Position numbers and translations under genes: made by a program. A stretch of DNA of 10,087 bases from JALYRV01 sp036675475 (GTDB taxonomy: Bacteria; Acidobacteriota; Vicinamibacteria; Vicinamibacterales; SCN-69-37): NCBI GenBank assembly GCA_036675475.1, contig JAKFEY010000100.1, positions 1-10,087 on the forward strand, in the 5' to 3' direction. The notes under the pieces are model-generated. The model had not been told where the DNA came from. It was given only the letters and a program-made list of their open reading frames with translations, and made no database searches. Numbering within the stretch: the stretch's first letter is position 1; each line of letters opens with the position of its first letter. Positions 1 through 5,041 of the stretch are shown in pieces.

Positions 1-776
1 CGGTAGCGGGCGGCCAGCGCGCGGCGCGCGGCGGTCCAGCCGGCGAGGCGCGGCAGCCGCGCGCGCAGCACCGCGGCCTGCATCTCGTCGAGGCGCGAGT
101 TCACACCGAATTCCGGATGCAGATAGCGCGACGTCTGGCCGCCGTTGCGAAGCCGCCGCAGCCGCGCGGCCAGGTCCGCGTCGCTGGTGATGATGGCGCC
201 GGCGTCGCCGAGCGCGCCGAGATTTTTCGTGGGATAGAAACTGAACGCGCCGGCCGCGCCCCACGTGCCGGCCGGCCGTCCGCCCGCCATCGCCAGATGC
301 GCCTGGCAGCAGTCCTCGACGAGCAGCAGCCCGCGGCGCGCCGCGATCTCGGCGAGCGCGTGCATGTCGGCCGGCTGGCCGTACAAGTGCACGGGCAGGA
401 TGGCTTTCGTGCGCGGCGTAATCGCGCGCTCGACGAGATCCGGCGCCACGGTGAGCCGCTCCGGATCGATGTCGGCAAACACGGGCCGCGCGCCGGCCAT
501 CATGATCGCCAGCGCGCTGTAGGCGGCCGACAGCGGCGACGTGATGACCTCGTCGCCCGCGCCGACGCCAAGCGCCATGAGCGACAGCGCGAGGGCGTCG
601 GTGCCGGTACCCACGCCCACGGCGTGCGCGGCGCCCGACGCCGCGGCAAATTCCTGCTCGAAGGCCTCGAGCTCGGGGCCGAGGATGAACCAGCCGCGCG
701 CAATCACGCGATCGATCGCCGCGCGGATGTCGGCGGCGTCTTCGCCGGGCGTGAGCGCGAGGAACGGGATGTTCAT
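1..776 (-). CDS. DegT/DnrJ/EryC1-family PLP aminotransferase (sugar aminotransferase), 3' end cut by window edge
   Basis: Aspartate-fold type I, PLP-dependent enzyme of the family that aminates nucleotide-linked keto-sugars (ArnB, WecE, FdtB relatives). I translated it by hand: 258 complete codons from an ATG at 776 with no stop before the edge, so roughly the last third (about 110 residues) is missing. Visible motifs: N-terminal IPFLAL; GTGTDAL at residues 56-62 (phosphate-binding loop); VEDCCQAH at 153-160, where Asp155 should pair with the PLP pyridine nitrogen; SFYPTKNLGALGD at 179-191, with Lys184 as the expected Schiff-base lysine; GVNSRLDEMQAA at 224-235. The ATG overlaps the stop of the upstream SDR gene as ATGA, and no Shine-Dalgarno is visible, so translation is probably coupled. 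The neighbouring SDR and GT2 genes fit a role in making an amino-sugar for a surface glycan. The exact substrate cannot be read from the sequence. Confidence 0.93.
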   Translation of the reverse strand, partial: MNIPFLALTPGEDAADIRAAIDRVIARGWFILGPELEAFEQEFAAASGAAHAVGVGTGTDALALSLMALGVGAGDEVITSPLSAAYSALAIMMAGARPVFADIDPERLTVAPDLVERAITPRTKAILPVHLYGQPADMHALAEIAARRGLLLVEDCCQAHLAMAGGRPAGTWGAAGAFSFYPTKNLGALGDAGAIITSDADLAARLRRLRNGGQTSRYLHPEFGVNSRLDEMQAAVLRARLPRLAGWTAARRALAARY

Positions 777-1786
777 GACGCGGCGGCCGCGCCCGCGTAT
801 TCGGCGAAGTGCTGGCGATAGAACGCCAGCGTCCGCGCAAGACCCTCGCGCAGATCGGTGGCCGGCTCCCATCCGGTGGCGCGCCGGAAGCGCGTCGAGT
901 CCGTGTAGAACGAGCCGATGTCGATGCGCTTCTTGTCCTCGGGCCATGGCACGTGCGTGACGCTGCCCGATCCCGACACCTCAATCAGCATCTTCACGAG
1001 ATCCGCGTGCGCGATGGGCTCGCGGCCGCCGACGTTGAATACCTCGCCGTTGCACGCATCGCTCGCGCCCGCCCGAAGAAACGCATCCGCCGCATCGTCG
1101 ACATACACGAAGTCGCGGAGCTGGCTGCCGTCGCCGAAGATTTCGATCTGGCGGCCCTCGAGCGCGAGCCGGATGAACCAGCCGATGAAGCCCTGGCGGT
1201 TGTGCTTGATCAGCTGACGCGGCCCGAACACGTTGGTGAGCCGCAGCGAGCACGCGCGCACGCCGTACACGTTGTTGTACACCAGATGGTAGTACTCGCC
1301 GGCGGCCTTGTTGATGCCGTTGATGTCGGTGGGCCTGACCAGGTGCGATTCGTCCACCGGCAGCCGATCGGGCTTGCCGTAGATCTGCCGCGTGCCGGCG
1401 TACACGACCTTGGTGCCGGGGTTGTTGTGACGGCAGGCTTCGAGCAGCGTGAGCTGCGACCGGCAGTTGATCTCGAGATCGGTCTGCGGGTCCTTCATGC
1501 TGTCGATGTGGCTGACCTGCCCGGCGAGGTTGAAGATCACCTCGCGGTCGCGCACGAGAACACTCATCGTGCTCGCCTGGCGCACGTCGGCCACGTTCAC
1601 GCGCACGCGATCCTCGATGCCCGCGATGTTGAACAGATTGCCGCCGTAGTCGGGGATGAGCGAATCGACGAGCAGGACGTCGGCGCCGAGGTCCACCAGC
1701 TGCCGCGCGAGATTGCTGCCGATGAAACCGAGGCCGCCCGTCACCATGACGCGCCGGCCGCGGTAGAAGGCCTTGTAGTCGCTCAC
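773..1786 (-). CDS. SDR-family NAD-dependent epimerase/dehydratase with Asn in place of the catalytic Tyr
   Basis: Extended short-chain dehydrogenase acting on nucleotide sugars, 337 residues. Rossmann motif TGGLGFIGSNL at 16-26; Asp41 in LLVDSL should bind the NAD ribose, favouring NAD over NADP; NLAGQVSHIDSMKDP at 86-100 matches the family's conserved block; AGTRQIYG at 130-137 carries Thr132 at the Ser/Thr catalytic position; RLTNVFGPR at 182-190; FGDGSQLRDFVYVDD at 217-231 is the usual substrate-domain block. The YxxxK motif reads NGINK at 156-160: Lys160 is kept but the tyrosine is Asn156. I chose the GTG at 1786, which overlaps the upstream GT2 stop as GTGA and leaves a normal 12-residue lead to the Rossmann strand. 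The open frame continues upstream to about 2209 only inside the glycosyltransferase and lacks SDR features. The downstream aminotransferase overlaps by 4 nt. Sugar-nucleotide chemistry is likely, but given the missing Tyr the exact reaction is uncertain. Confidence 0.93.
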   Translation of the reverse strand: MSDYKAFYRGRRVMVTGGLGFIGSNLARQLVDLGADVLLVDSLIPDYGGNLFNIAGIEDRVRVNVADVRQASTMSVLVRDREVIFNLAGQVSHIDSMKDPQTDLEINCRSQLTLLEACRHNNPGTKVVYAGTRQIYGKPDRLPVDESHLVRPTDINGINKAAGEYYHLVYNNVYGVRACSLRLTNVFGPRQLIKHNRQGFIGWFIRLALEGRQIEIFGDGSQLRDFVYVDDAADAFLRAGASDACNGEVFNVGGREPIAHADLVKMLIEVSGSGSVTHVPWPEDKKRIDIGSFYTDSTRFRRATGWEPATDLREGLARTLAFYRQHFAEYAGAAAAS

Positions 1787-2559
1787 TGCAGGATCGACGC
1801 GCTCGCGGCCACCGCCGCCTGCGCGCCGCGGCGCCGCACGACCAGATCGAACCAGAGGCGGCCCACGTCGACGGCCGTCTTGCCGATGCGGCGGACGTTG
1901 AAGAACTGCGACTTGCCGTGCGTGCGGTGGTAGTGGTGCACCGGCACCTCGGCGATGCCGAAGCCGGCGTCCTGAATCTTCTTCATCATCTCGAGGCAGA
2001 TGACGCCGCTGTTCTTCTCGAGCCGCACGCGCTCGAAGATGGCCCGCCGCATCAGGCGGAAGTCGCAGTCCACGTCGCGCACCTTCAGGCCGAACAGCAG
2101 CTTGACGGTGTGGTGGTAGATCCGCCCGATCACGATGCGGTGAAACGGATCCGATCGGCTGATCTTGTAGCCGTTGACCAGATCGACGCCCGGGCGCACG
2201 GCGTTCCACAGCGCGGTCATCTCCGCCGGATCGTACTGCGCGTCGCCGTCGGTGTAGAACACGAATTCCTTCGACGCCGTCGCAAAGCCCGTGCGCAGCG
2301 CGCCGCCGTAGCCGCGGTTGACCGGATGGTGCACGACCTTGACCTGCGGATACTGCCTGGCAAGCTCGTCGGCCACCGCGGCCGTGTGGTCGGCGCTGCC
2401 GTCGTTGACGACAATCACTTCGAAATCGGGCGTGATCGTCTGCGCCGCCTGGATGGCGGTGATGACAAGACTCGCAATCGTTCCGCTGTCGTTGTAGGCA
2501 GGGAAGAAGATGCTGAGACCTGACGGGTGGGGCCGTTCCTCTGGCAGATCGGGCGTCAT
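1783..2559 (-). CDS. GT2-family glycosyltransferase (polyprenyl-phosphate sugar transferase-like), soluble form
   Basis: GT-A fold, family 2 glycosyltransferase of 258 residues. Motifs in order: SIFFPAYND at 16-24 (nucleotide-binding strand), VNDGSADHT at 51-59, NRGYGGALRTGF at 81-92, YTDGDAQYDP at 102-111 with the metal-binding DxD-type acidic cluster, and RDVDCDFRLMRR at 161-172, which resembles the acceptor-side block of DPM1/GtrB-like enzymes. No convincing transmembrane segment is seen, so it probably acts at the inner face of the membrane as a peripheral protein. The ATG at 2559 has no good Shine-Dalgarno. It lies 55 nt after the PspC gene, the largest gap in this operon, and a possible extended -10 sits there. 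Its stop overlaps the SDR start as GTGA, tying it to the sugar-modifying pair downstream. Donor and acceptor are not identifiable. Confidence 0.93.
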   Translation of the reverse strand: MTPDLPEERPHPSGLSIFFPAYNDSGTIASLVITAIQAAQTITPDFEVIVVNDGSADHTAAVADELARQYPQVKVVHHPVNRGYGGALRTGFATASKEFVFYTDGDAQYDPAEMTALWNAVRPGVDLVNGYKISRSDPFHRIVIGRIYHHTVKLLFGLKVRDVDCDFRLMRRAIFERVRLEKNSGVICLEMMKKIQDAGFGIAEVPVHHYHRTHGKSQFFNVRRIGKTAVDVGRLWFDLVVRRRGAQAAVAASASILQ

Positions 2560-2614
2560 CTGGGGAACGGCAAAGGTAGCACGCGGGCGGCCCGCGCGGG
2601 AAGGGAAGCCGGCG
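2560..2614 (-). other. 55-nt gap between PspC and GT2 genes, with a weak hairpin and possible extended -10
   Basis: This is the only sizeable gap in the left operon. At its distal end CCGGC (2609-2613) can pair with GCCGG (2619-2623) across the PspC stop codon, a 5-bp stem without a T-run. A CCCGCGCGGG palindrome lies nearby. TGCTACCTT, which fits TGnTAnnnT, ends 13 nt before the GT2 ATG on the minus strand. This could be an internal promoter, but none of these signals is strong. Confidence 0.25.
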
Positions 2615-2818
2615 CTAAGCCGGAGACGTCACGTACGGCTCGTTCGGGAGCACGATCCAGAGGACGAGGTAGACGGCAATGCCGGGAAATGCCGCCGACA
2701 GCACCGACAGCACCACGTACGCCACGCGCGTACGCGTCGGCGACCAGCCCAGCGACTTCGCGAGTCCGCCAAGCACGCCGCCGAGCATCCGTTCATCACG
2801 CGATCGATAGAAAGTCAC
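2615..2818 (-). CDS. PspC-domain small membrane protein
   Basis: A 67-residue protein that is almost entirely one PspC domain. The N-terminus FYRSRDERMLGGVLGGLAKSLG at residues 3-24 has the family's pattern: aromatic, Arg-Ser, then a Gly-rich GG.LGGLA stretch. A hydrophobic segment at about 33-57 ends in LVLWIVLPNE (51-60), the typical domain end. One membrane span is expected. PspC proteins are known from the phage-shock envelope-stress response, but many stand-alone copies have no assigned role. I chose GTG at 2818 because GAGGAGG lies 8 nt upstream and the residues then match the family start. That Shine-Dalgarno overlaps the stop of the upstream GT2 (TGAGGAGG), so the gene is a translationally coupled operon member. 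No pspA, pspB or pspF is in the window. The domain call is firm; any stress function is inference. Confidence 0.87.
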   Translation of the reverse strand: MTFYRSRDERMLGGVLGGLAKSLGWSPTRTRVAYVVLSVLSAAFPGIAVYLVLWIVLPNEPYVTSPA

Positions 2819-2826
2819 GTCTGATG

Positions 2827-2833
2827 CCTCCTC
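2827..2833 (-). promoter_or_regulatory. Strong Shine-Dalgarno fused to upstream stop codon (PspC gene)
   Basis: On the minus strand GAGGAGG ends 8 nt before the GTG at 2818. The stop of the preceding GT2 (TGA at 2834-2832) overlaps its first bases. This is the strongest ribosome binding site in the left operon and it settles the GTG start of a very short gene. It implies that ribosomes finishing the GT2 can restart on the PspC gene. Confidence 0.8.
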
Positions 2834-3572
2834 AGGAATTAGACGACGCGCGAGCCGCGCGGTTCCTGACGCGTCCGCTGGATGCCACCAGGCGCAGCGG
2901 CGTCAGCACCGACTCGGCCAGCACGCCGCCGTGGAGTTTCGACACGCCCTCGCGGCGCTCGACGAAGACGATGGGCCGCTCGACGATGCGCGCGCCGCCT
3001 TTCGCGGCGTGAAAGAGCATTTGCGTCAGGAAGGCATACCCGTTCGCAGCGCGGTTGCTGAGCGGCACGCGCGCGAGCGTTGCGCGCCGCCACACGCGAT
3101 AGCCGCTCGTGCAGTCGCGCACGTCCAGACCAGTGATCGCACGGATATAGCGGTTGGCGAACGCGCTCAACGCGATGCGCCGCAGCGGCCAGTTCACGAC
3201 GCTGATGCCGTGCAGGTAGCGCGATCCAATCGCGAGGTCCGCGTCGTCGAGTGCCGCGACGAGGCTGGGCAGGTATTTCGGATCGTGCGACAGATCGGCG
3301 TCCATCTGCCCGATGATCGGCGCGCCCGTTTCGAGCGCGCGTGCCAGGCCGTCGGCGTACGCGCGGCCCAGCCCCCTCGGCCCCGTGCGATGCAGCACCG
3401 TGACGCGGCCCGGCATCCGCGCCGCCCACTCGTCGGCAATCGCGCCGGTGCCATCGGGCGACTGGTCGTCCACCACCAGCGCGCCGATGCCGTCATGCGC
3501 CGTGATGCCGGCCAGCAGTTCCGGCAGCGAGCCGCGCTCGTTGTACGTCGGCACGACCATCAGCACGCGCAC
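2832..3572 (-). CDS. GT2-family glycosyltransferase, DPM1/polyprenol-phosphate mannosyltransferase-like
   Basis: A 246-residue GT-A enzyme with the full DPM1-like motif series: VVPTYNERGSL at 6-16, VVDDQSPDGTG at 33-43, GPRGLGRAYADGL at 64-76, GQMDADLSHDP at 88-98 (metal site DAD), AIGSRYLHG at 114-122, and DCTSGYRVWRR at 153-163. ERREGVSKL at 205-213 matches the conserved Gly-x-Ser-Lys block that ends the catalytic domain. DPM1-type enzymes move a sugar, often mannose or glucose, from GDP- or UDP-sugar to polyprenyl phosphate on the cytoplasmic side. There is no C-terminal transmembrane pair, unlike the gene just upstream. The start is GTG at 3572, sharing one base with the upstream stop (TAGTG), and GAAGGA lies 8 nt before it at 3586-3581. 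An ATG four codons later is possible but has poorer spacing. The sugar specificity is unknown. Confidence 0.94.
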   Translation of the reverse strand: MRVLMVVPTYNERGSLPELLAGITAHDGIGALVVDDQSPDGTGAIADEWAARMPGRVTVLHRTGPRGLGRAYADGLARALETGAPIIGQMDADLSHDPKYLPSLVAALDDADLAIGSRYLHGISVVNWPLRRIALSAFANRYIRAITGLDVRDCTSGYRVWRRATLARVPLSNRAANGYAFLTQMLFHAAKGGARIVERPIVFVERREGVSKLHGGVLAESVLTPLRLVASSGRVRNRAARASSNS

Positions 3573-4429
3573 TACGAACGTCCTTCGAAGCGCAGCGCGG
3601 AAATCTGTTCCGAGATGAGACCGACCAGGAAGATGATCACCGACAGCGTGATCAGCAGCACCGACGTGTTGGTGACGTGCAGCTCCGTGATGATCGTGAA
3701 GATGCCATACACGGCGCCGAGCACGAACGACAGCAGGCTGATCGGCAGGAAGATCCGCATGGGACTGAAGATCGTGATCACGCGCAGCAGAATCATGAGG
3801 AAGCCCATGCCGTCGCGCGAGAGATTGATCTTCGAGTGGCCGACGCGGCGCTGCGCCTCGATGGGAATGAACGTGACGTTGTAGCCCGCCTTCAGAAACG
3901 CGAGCGTCGTGGTCGTCGGCGTCGAAAACCCGTTGGGCAGCAGGTGAATGAACTCGCGAAGAATCGCGAGCCGCGCGCCGCGCAGGCCCGACGTCAGATC
4001 CGGAATGTCGCGGCCCGAGAGCGAGCTCGCCAGCCGGTTGAGCAGCGCGTTGCCCGCGCCGCGCGTGCGGGACGCCTGGCCCACCGTGCGCGCGCCAACG
4101 ACCAGATCGAACTCGCCGAGCTGCTGCGACACGCGCAGCGCATCGGCCGGCCGGTGCTGGCCGTCGCCGTCGACGATCAGGATGTACTCGCCGGCGGCGT
4201 TGCGAATCGCCGTCTTGATCGACGCGCCATTCCCCTTGTTGTAGGGATGCCGCACCACGCGCGCGCCCGCCGCCTGCGCGATGCCGCCCGTGTCGTCGCT
4301 CGACCCATCGTCAATCACGAGGATCTCGCGCCAGCGCGCGGTGCCCGCGAGCGCCATGACGACCTGGCCGATGATTTCCGCTTCGTTGTAGGCGGGAATG
4401 ACGATGGTGATGTCGCCGGGCTCTGCCAT
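3572..4429 (-). CDS. GT2-family glycosyltransferase with two C-terminal transmembrane helices
   Basis: First gene of the left operon, 285 residues. The GT-A domain has VIPAYNEAEIIG at 10-21, VIDDGSSDDTG at 38-48, KGNGASIKTAI at 65-75, VDGDGQHRPAD at 86-96 (metal-binding DGD) and DLTSGLRGARLAI at 144-156. After about residue 205 come two hydrophobic spans, roughly 226-248 and 256-276, in the layout of polyprenyl-phosphate glycosyltransferases such as GtrB and ArnC. It should therefore be an integral inner-membrane enzyme charging a lipid carrier, probably undecaprenyl phosphate, with a sugar; the sugar is unknown. The ATG at 4429 is favoured because the GT-A strand begins 6 residues in. No close Shine-Dalgarno is seen: an AGGA lies about 13 nt upstream. 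It diverges from the dcw operon and its stop overlaps the next GT2 by one base. Confidence 0.94.
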   Translation of the reverse strand: MAEPGDITIVIPAYNEAEIIGQVVMALAGTARWREILVIDDGSSDDTGGIAQAAGARVVRHPYNKGNGASIKTAIRNAAGEYILIVDGDGQHRPADALRVSQQLGEFDLVVGARTVGQASRTRGAGNALLNRLASSLSGRDIPDLTSGLRGARLAILREFIHLLPNGFSTPTTTTLAFLKAGYNVTFIPIEAQRRVGHSKINLSRDGMGFLMILLRVITIFSPMRIFLPISLLSFVLGAVYGIFTIITELHVTNTSVLLITLSVIIFLVGLISEQISALRFEGRS

Positions 4430-4441
4430 GGGCGGGTGCTC

Positions 4442-4450
4442 ATCCTAGCA
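4442..4450 (-). promoter_or_regulatory. Possible extended -10 promoter element for the glycosyltransferase operon
   Basis: The minus strand reads TGCTAGGAT, which fits TGn followed by TAnnnT, 12 nt before the ATG at 4429. No TTGACA-like -35 lies at 16-18 nt spacing, so the promoter would depend on the extended -10 and give a leader of only about 4-6 nt. Some promoter must lie between the divergent operons, and this is the best candidate I see for the minus strand. The evidence is weak. Confidence 0.3.
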
Positions 4451-4535
4451 CGCGGTTACCCATGGAGACGCGACCTTCGCCGTCTGTTCCCGGGCGAAAG
4501 TAATACGTAAGCCTATACGGCTCAGGAGATTGCGG

Positions 4536-4564
4536 TTGACACCCTCCCATCCTTTCTCTACTAT
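4536..4564 (+). promoter_or_regulatory. Sigma70-type promoter of the dcw operon (Pmra)
   Basis: A perfect -35 hexamer TTGACA at 4536-4541, a 17-nt spacer, and TACTAT at 4559-4564, which matches 4 of 6 positions of TATAAT including the conserved first, second and last bases. Transcription should begin near 4571, leaving a leader of about 30 nt before the GTG at 4601. The position fits the promoter that drives mraZ and the downstream dcw genes in other bacteria. Confidence 0.8.
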
Positions 4565-4569
4565 CGCGG

Positions 4570-4594
4570 TGGAATTTATTGGAGCTAAGTGGAG
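4570..4594 (+). promoter_or_regulatory. Candidate MraZ operator (mra box): three TGGAN repeats at 10-bp pitch
   Basis: TGGA occurs at 4570, 4580 and 4590, each exactly 10 bp apart (TGGAA, TGGAG, TGGAG with 5-nt spacers). E. coli MraZ is known to bind TGGGN direct repeats with 5-nt spacers near its own promoter, so the geometry is the same with A in place of the third G. The repeats lie just after the -10 element and cover the predicted transcription start and the Shine-Dalgarno. Bound MraZ would be placed to block initiation or early elongation. The assignment rests on pattern and position only. Confidence 0.6.
4591..4594 (+). promoter_or_regulatory. Shine-Dalgarno that decides the mraZ start
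   Basis: GGAG lies 6 nt before the GTG at 4601. The other in-frame candidate, GTG at 4589, has its GGAG only 4 nt away and would add four residues not usual for the family. This GGAG is also part of the third TGGAG repeat. Confidence 0.65.
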
Positions 4595-4600
4595 CGAAAG

Positions 4601-5041
4601 GTGCTGCGGGGCAACCATTCAGCCCGAATTGACGACAAGGGCCGACTCAAGATCCCGAACGCCTTCCGGGCGCTCGTTGAGGACCAGCACGGCTCGGAGC
4701 TGTTCGTCACCAGCCTCACGGGTGAGTCCGTGACCATTTACCCGATGCCCGTGTGGCTCGAGCGCGAGGCCCGGCTGGCCAAGATGCCCTCCACGCATCC
4801 CGCCCGCATCAAGTTTCTCGATCGCGTCAATTACTACGGCCAGGTCGCCGAGTTCGACTCGCAGGGACGCGTGCTCATCCACCCGCGGCTGCGCGACTCG
4901 GCCGGCATGGCCGGCGACGTCGACGTCCTCGGGAATTACGACTACCTCGACGTCTGGAATCACGAACGGTTCCTCTCGCGCATGCAGCGCGACCCGTTCA
5001 CGGACGACGACGCAAAGGCCCTGGCGGAGTTCGGCATTTGA
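4601..5041 (+). CDS. mraZ: MraZ, transcriptional regulator of the dcw cluster
   Basis: A 146-residue protein with the two tandem MraZ/SpoVT-AbrB-like half-domains. The first has the signature DDKGRLKIP at 11-19 after the N-terminus MLRGNHSARI; the second has DSQGRVLIHP at 86-95. The conserved D-x-x-G-R occurs in each. MraZ forms ring-shaped oligomers, binds repeats upstream of its own gene and tunes dcw expression. I start it at GTG 4601 because the protein then begins like family members (M-F/L-R-G) and has GGAG 6 nt upstream. An annotation from GTG 4589 (150 residues) is possible and changes only the first four residues. It is the first gene of the operon, directly after a good promoter, and its stop overlaps the rsmH start by 4 nt. 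Autoregulation is likely from the repeats at 4570-4594. Confidence 0.95.
   Translation: MLRGNHSARIDDKGRLKIPNAFRALVEDQHGSELFVTSLTGESVTIYPMPVWLEREARLAKMPSTHPARIKFLDRVNYYGQVAEFDSQGRVLIHPRLRDSAGMAGDVDVLGNYDYLDVWNHERFLSRMQRDPFTDDDAKALAEFGI
5026..5029 (+). promoter_or_regulatory. Shine-Dalgarno supporting the TTG start of rsmH
   Basis: GGAG inside the end of mraZ lies 8 nt before TTG at 5038. No ATG or GTG gives a sensible N-terminus here: the open frame upstream runs deep into mraZ. The site therefore supports the rare TTG start. Confidence 0.65.

Larger units (their letters stand above)
4430..4600. other. Divergent intergenic region between glycan and dcw operons
   Basis: About 170 nt without a supported gene. 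It holds the mraZ promoter and TGGA repeats on its right side and a possible minus-strand extended -10 on its left. The middle, about 4498-4520, is locally AT-richer (TAATACG and TATACGG, 13 nt apart), but I can assign no site to it. No hairpin followed by a T-run is present. Confidence 0.7.

Noticed and set aside
809..1933. A 374-residue plus-strand frame over the SDR and GT2 genes
   Set aside because: The translation is rich in His, Val, Arg and Ala repeats with no fold signature. It mirrors the two real minus-strand genes.
1787..2209. Upstream extension of the SDR frame to 2209
   Set aside because: This stretch is an out-of-frame reading of the GT2 gene. It encodes basic low-complexity sequence, and the GTG at 1786 gives a standard SDR N-terminus.
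2609..2623. Possible terminator after the PspC gene
   Set aside because: The stem is only 5 bp, spans the stop codon, and is not followed by a T-run on the minus strand. It could not be a standard intrinsic terminator.
4530..4733. A 67-codon plus-strand frame across the mraZ promoter
   Set aside because: It starts on a TTG upstream of the -35 element, runs through the promoter and mraZ in the wrong frame, and shows no motif.
4753..5037. Upstream extension of rsmH into mraZ
   Set aside because: It would overlap nearly two thirds of mraZ with Arg-rich sequence. The TTG at 5038 gives the normal RsmH start and has a Shine-Dalgarno.
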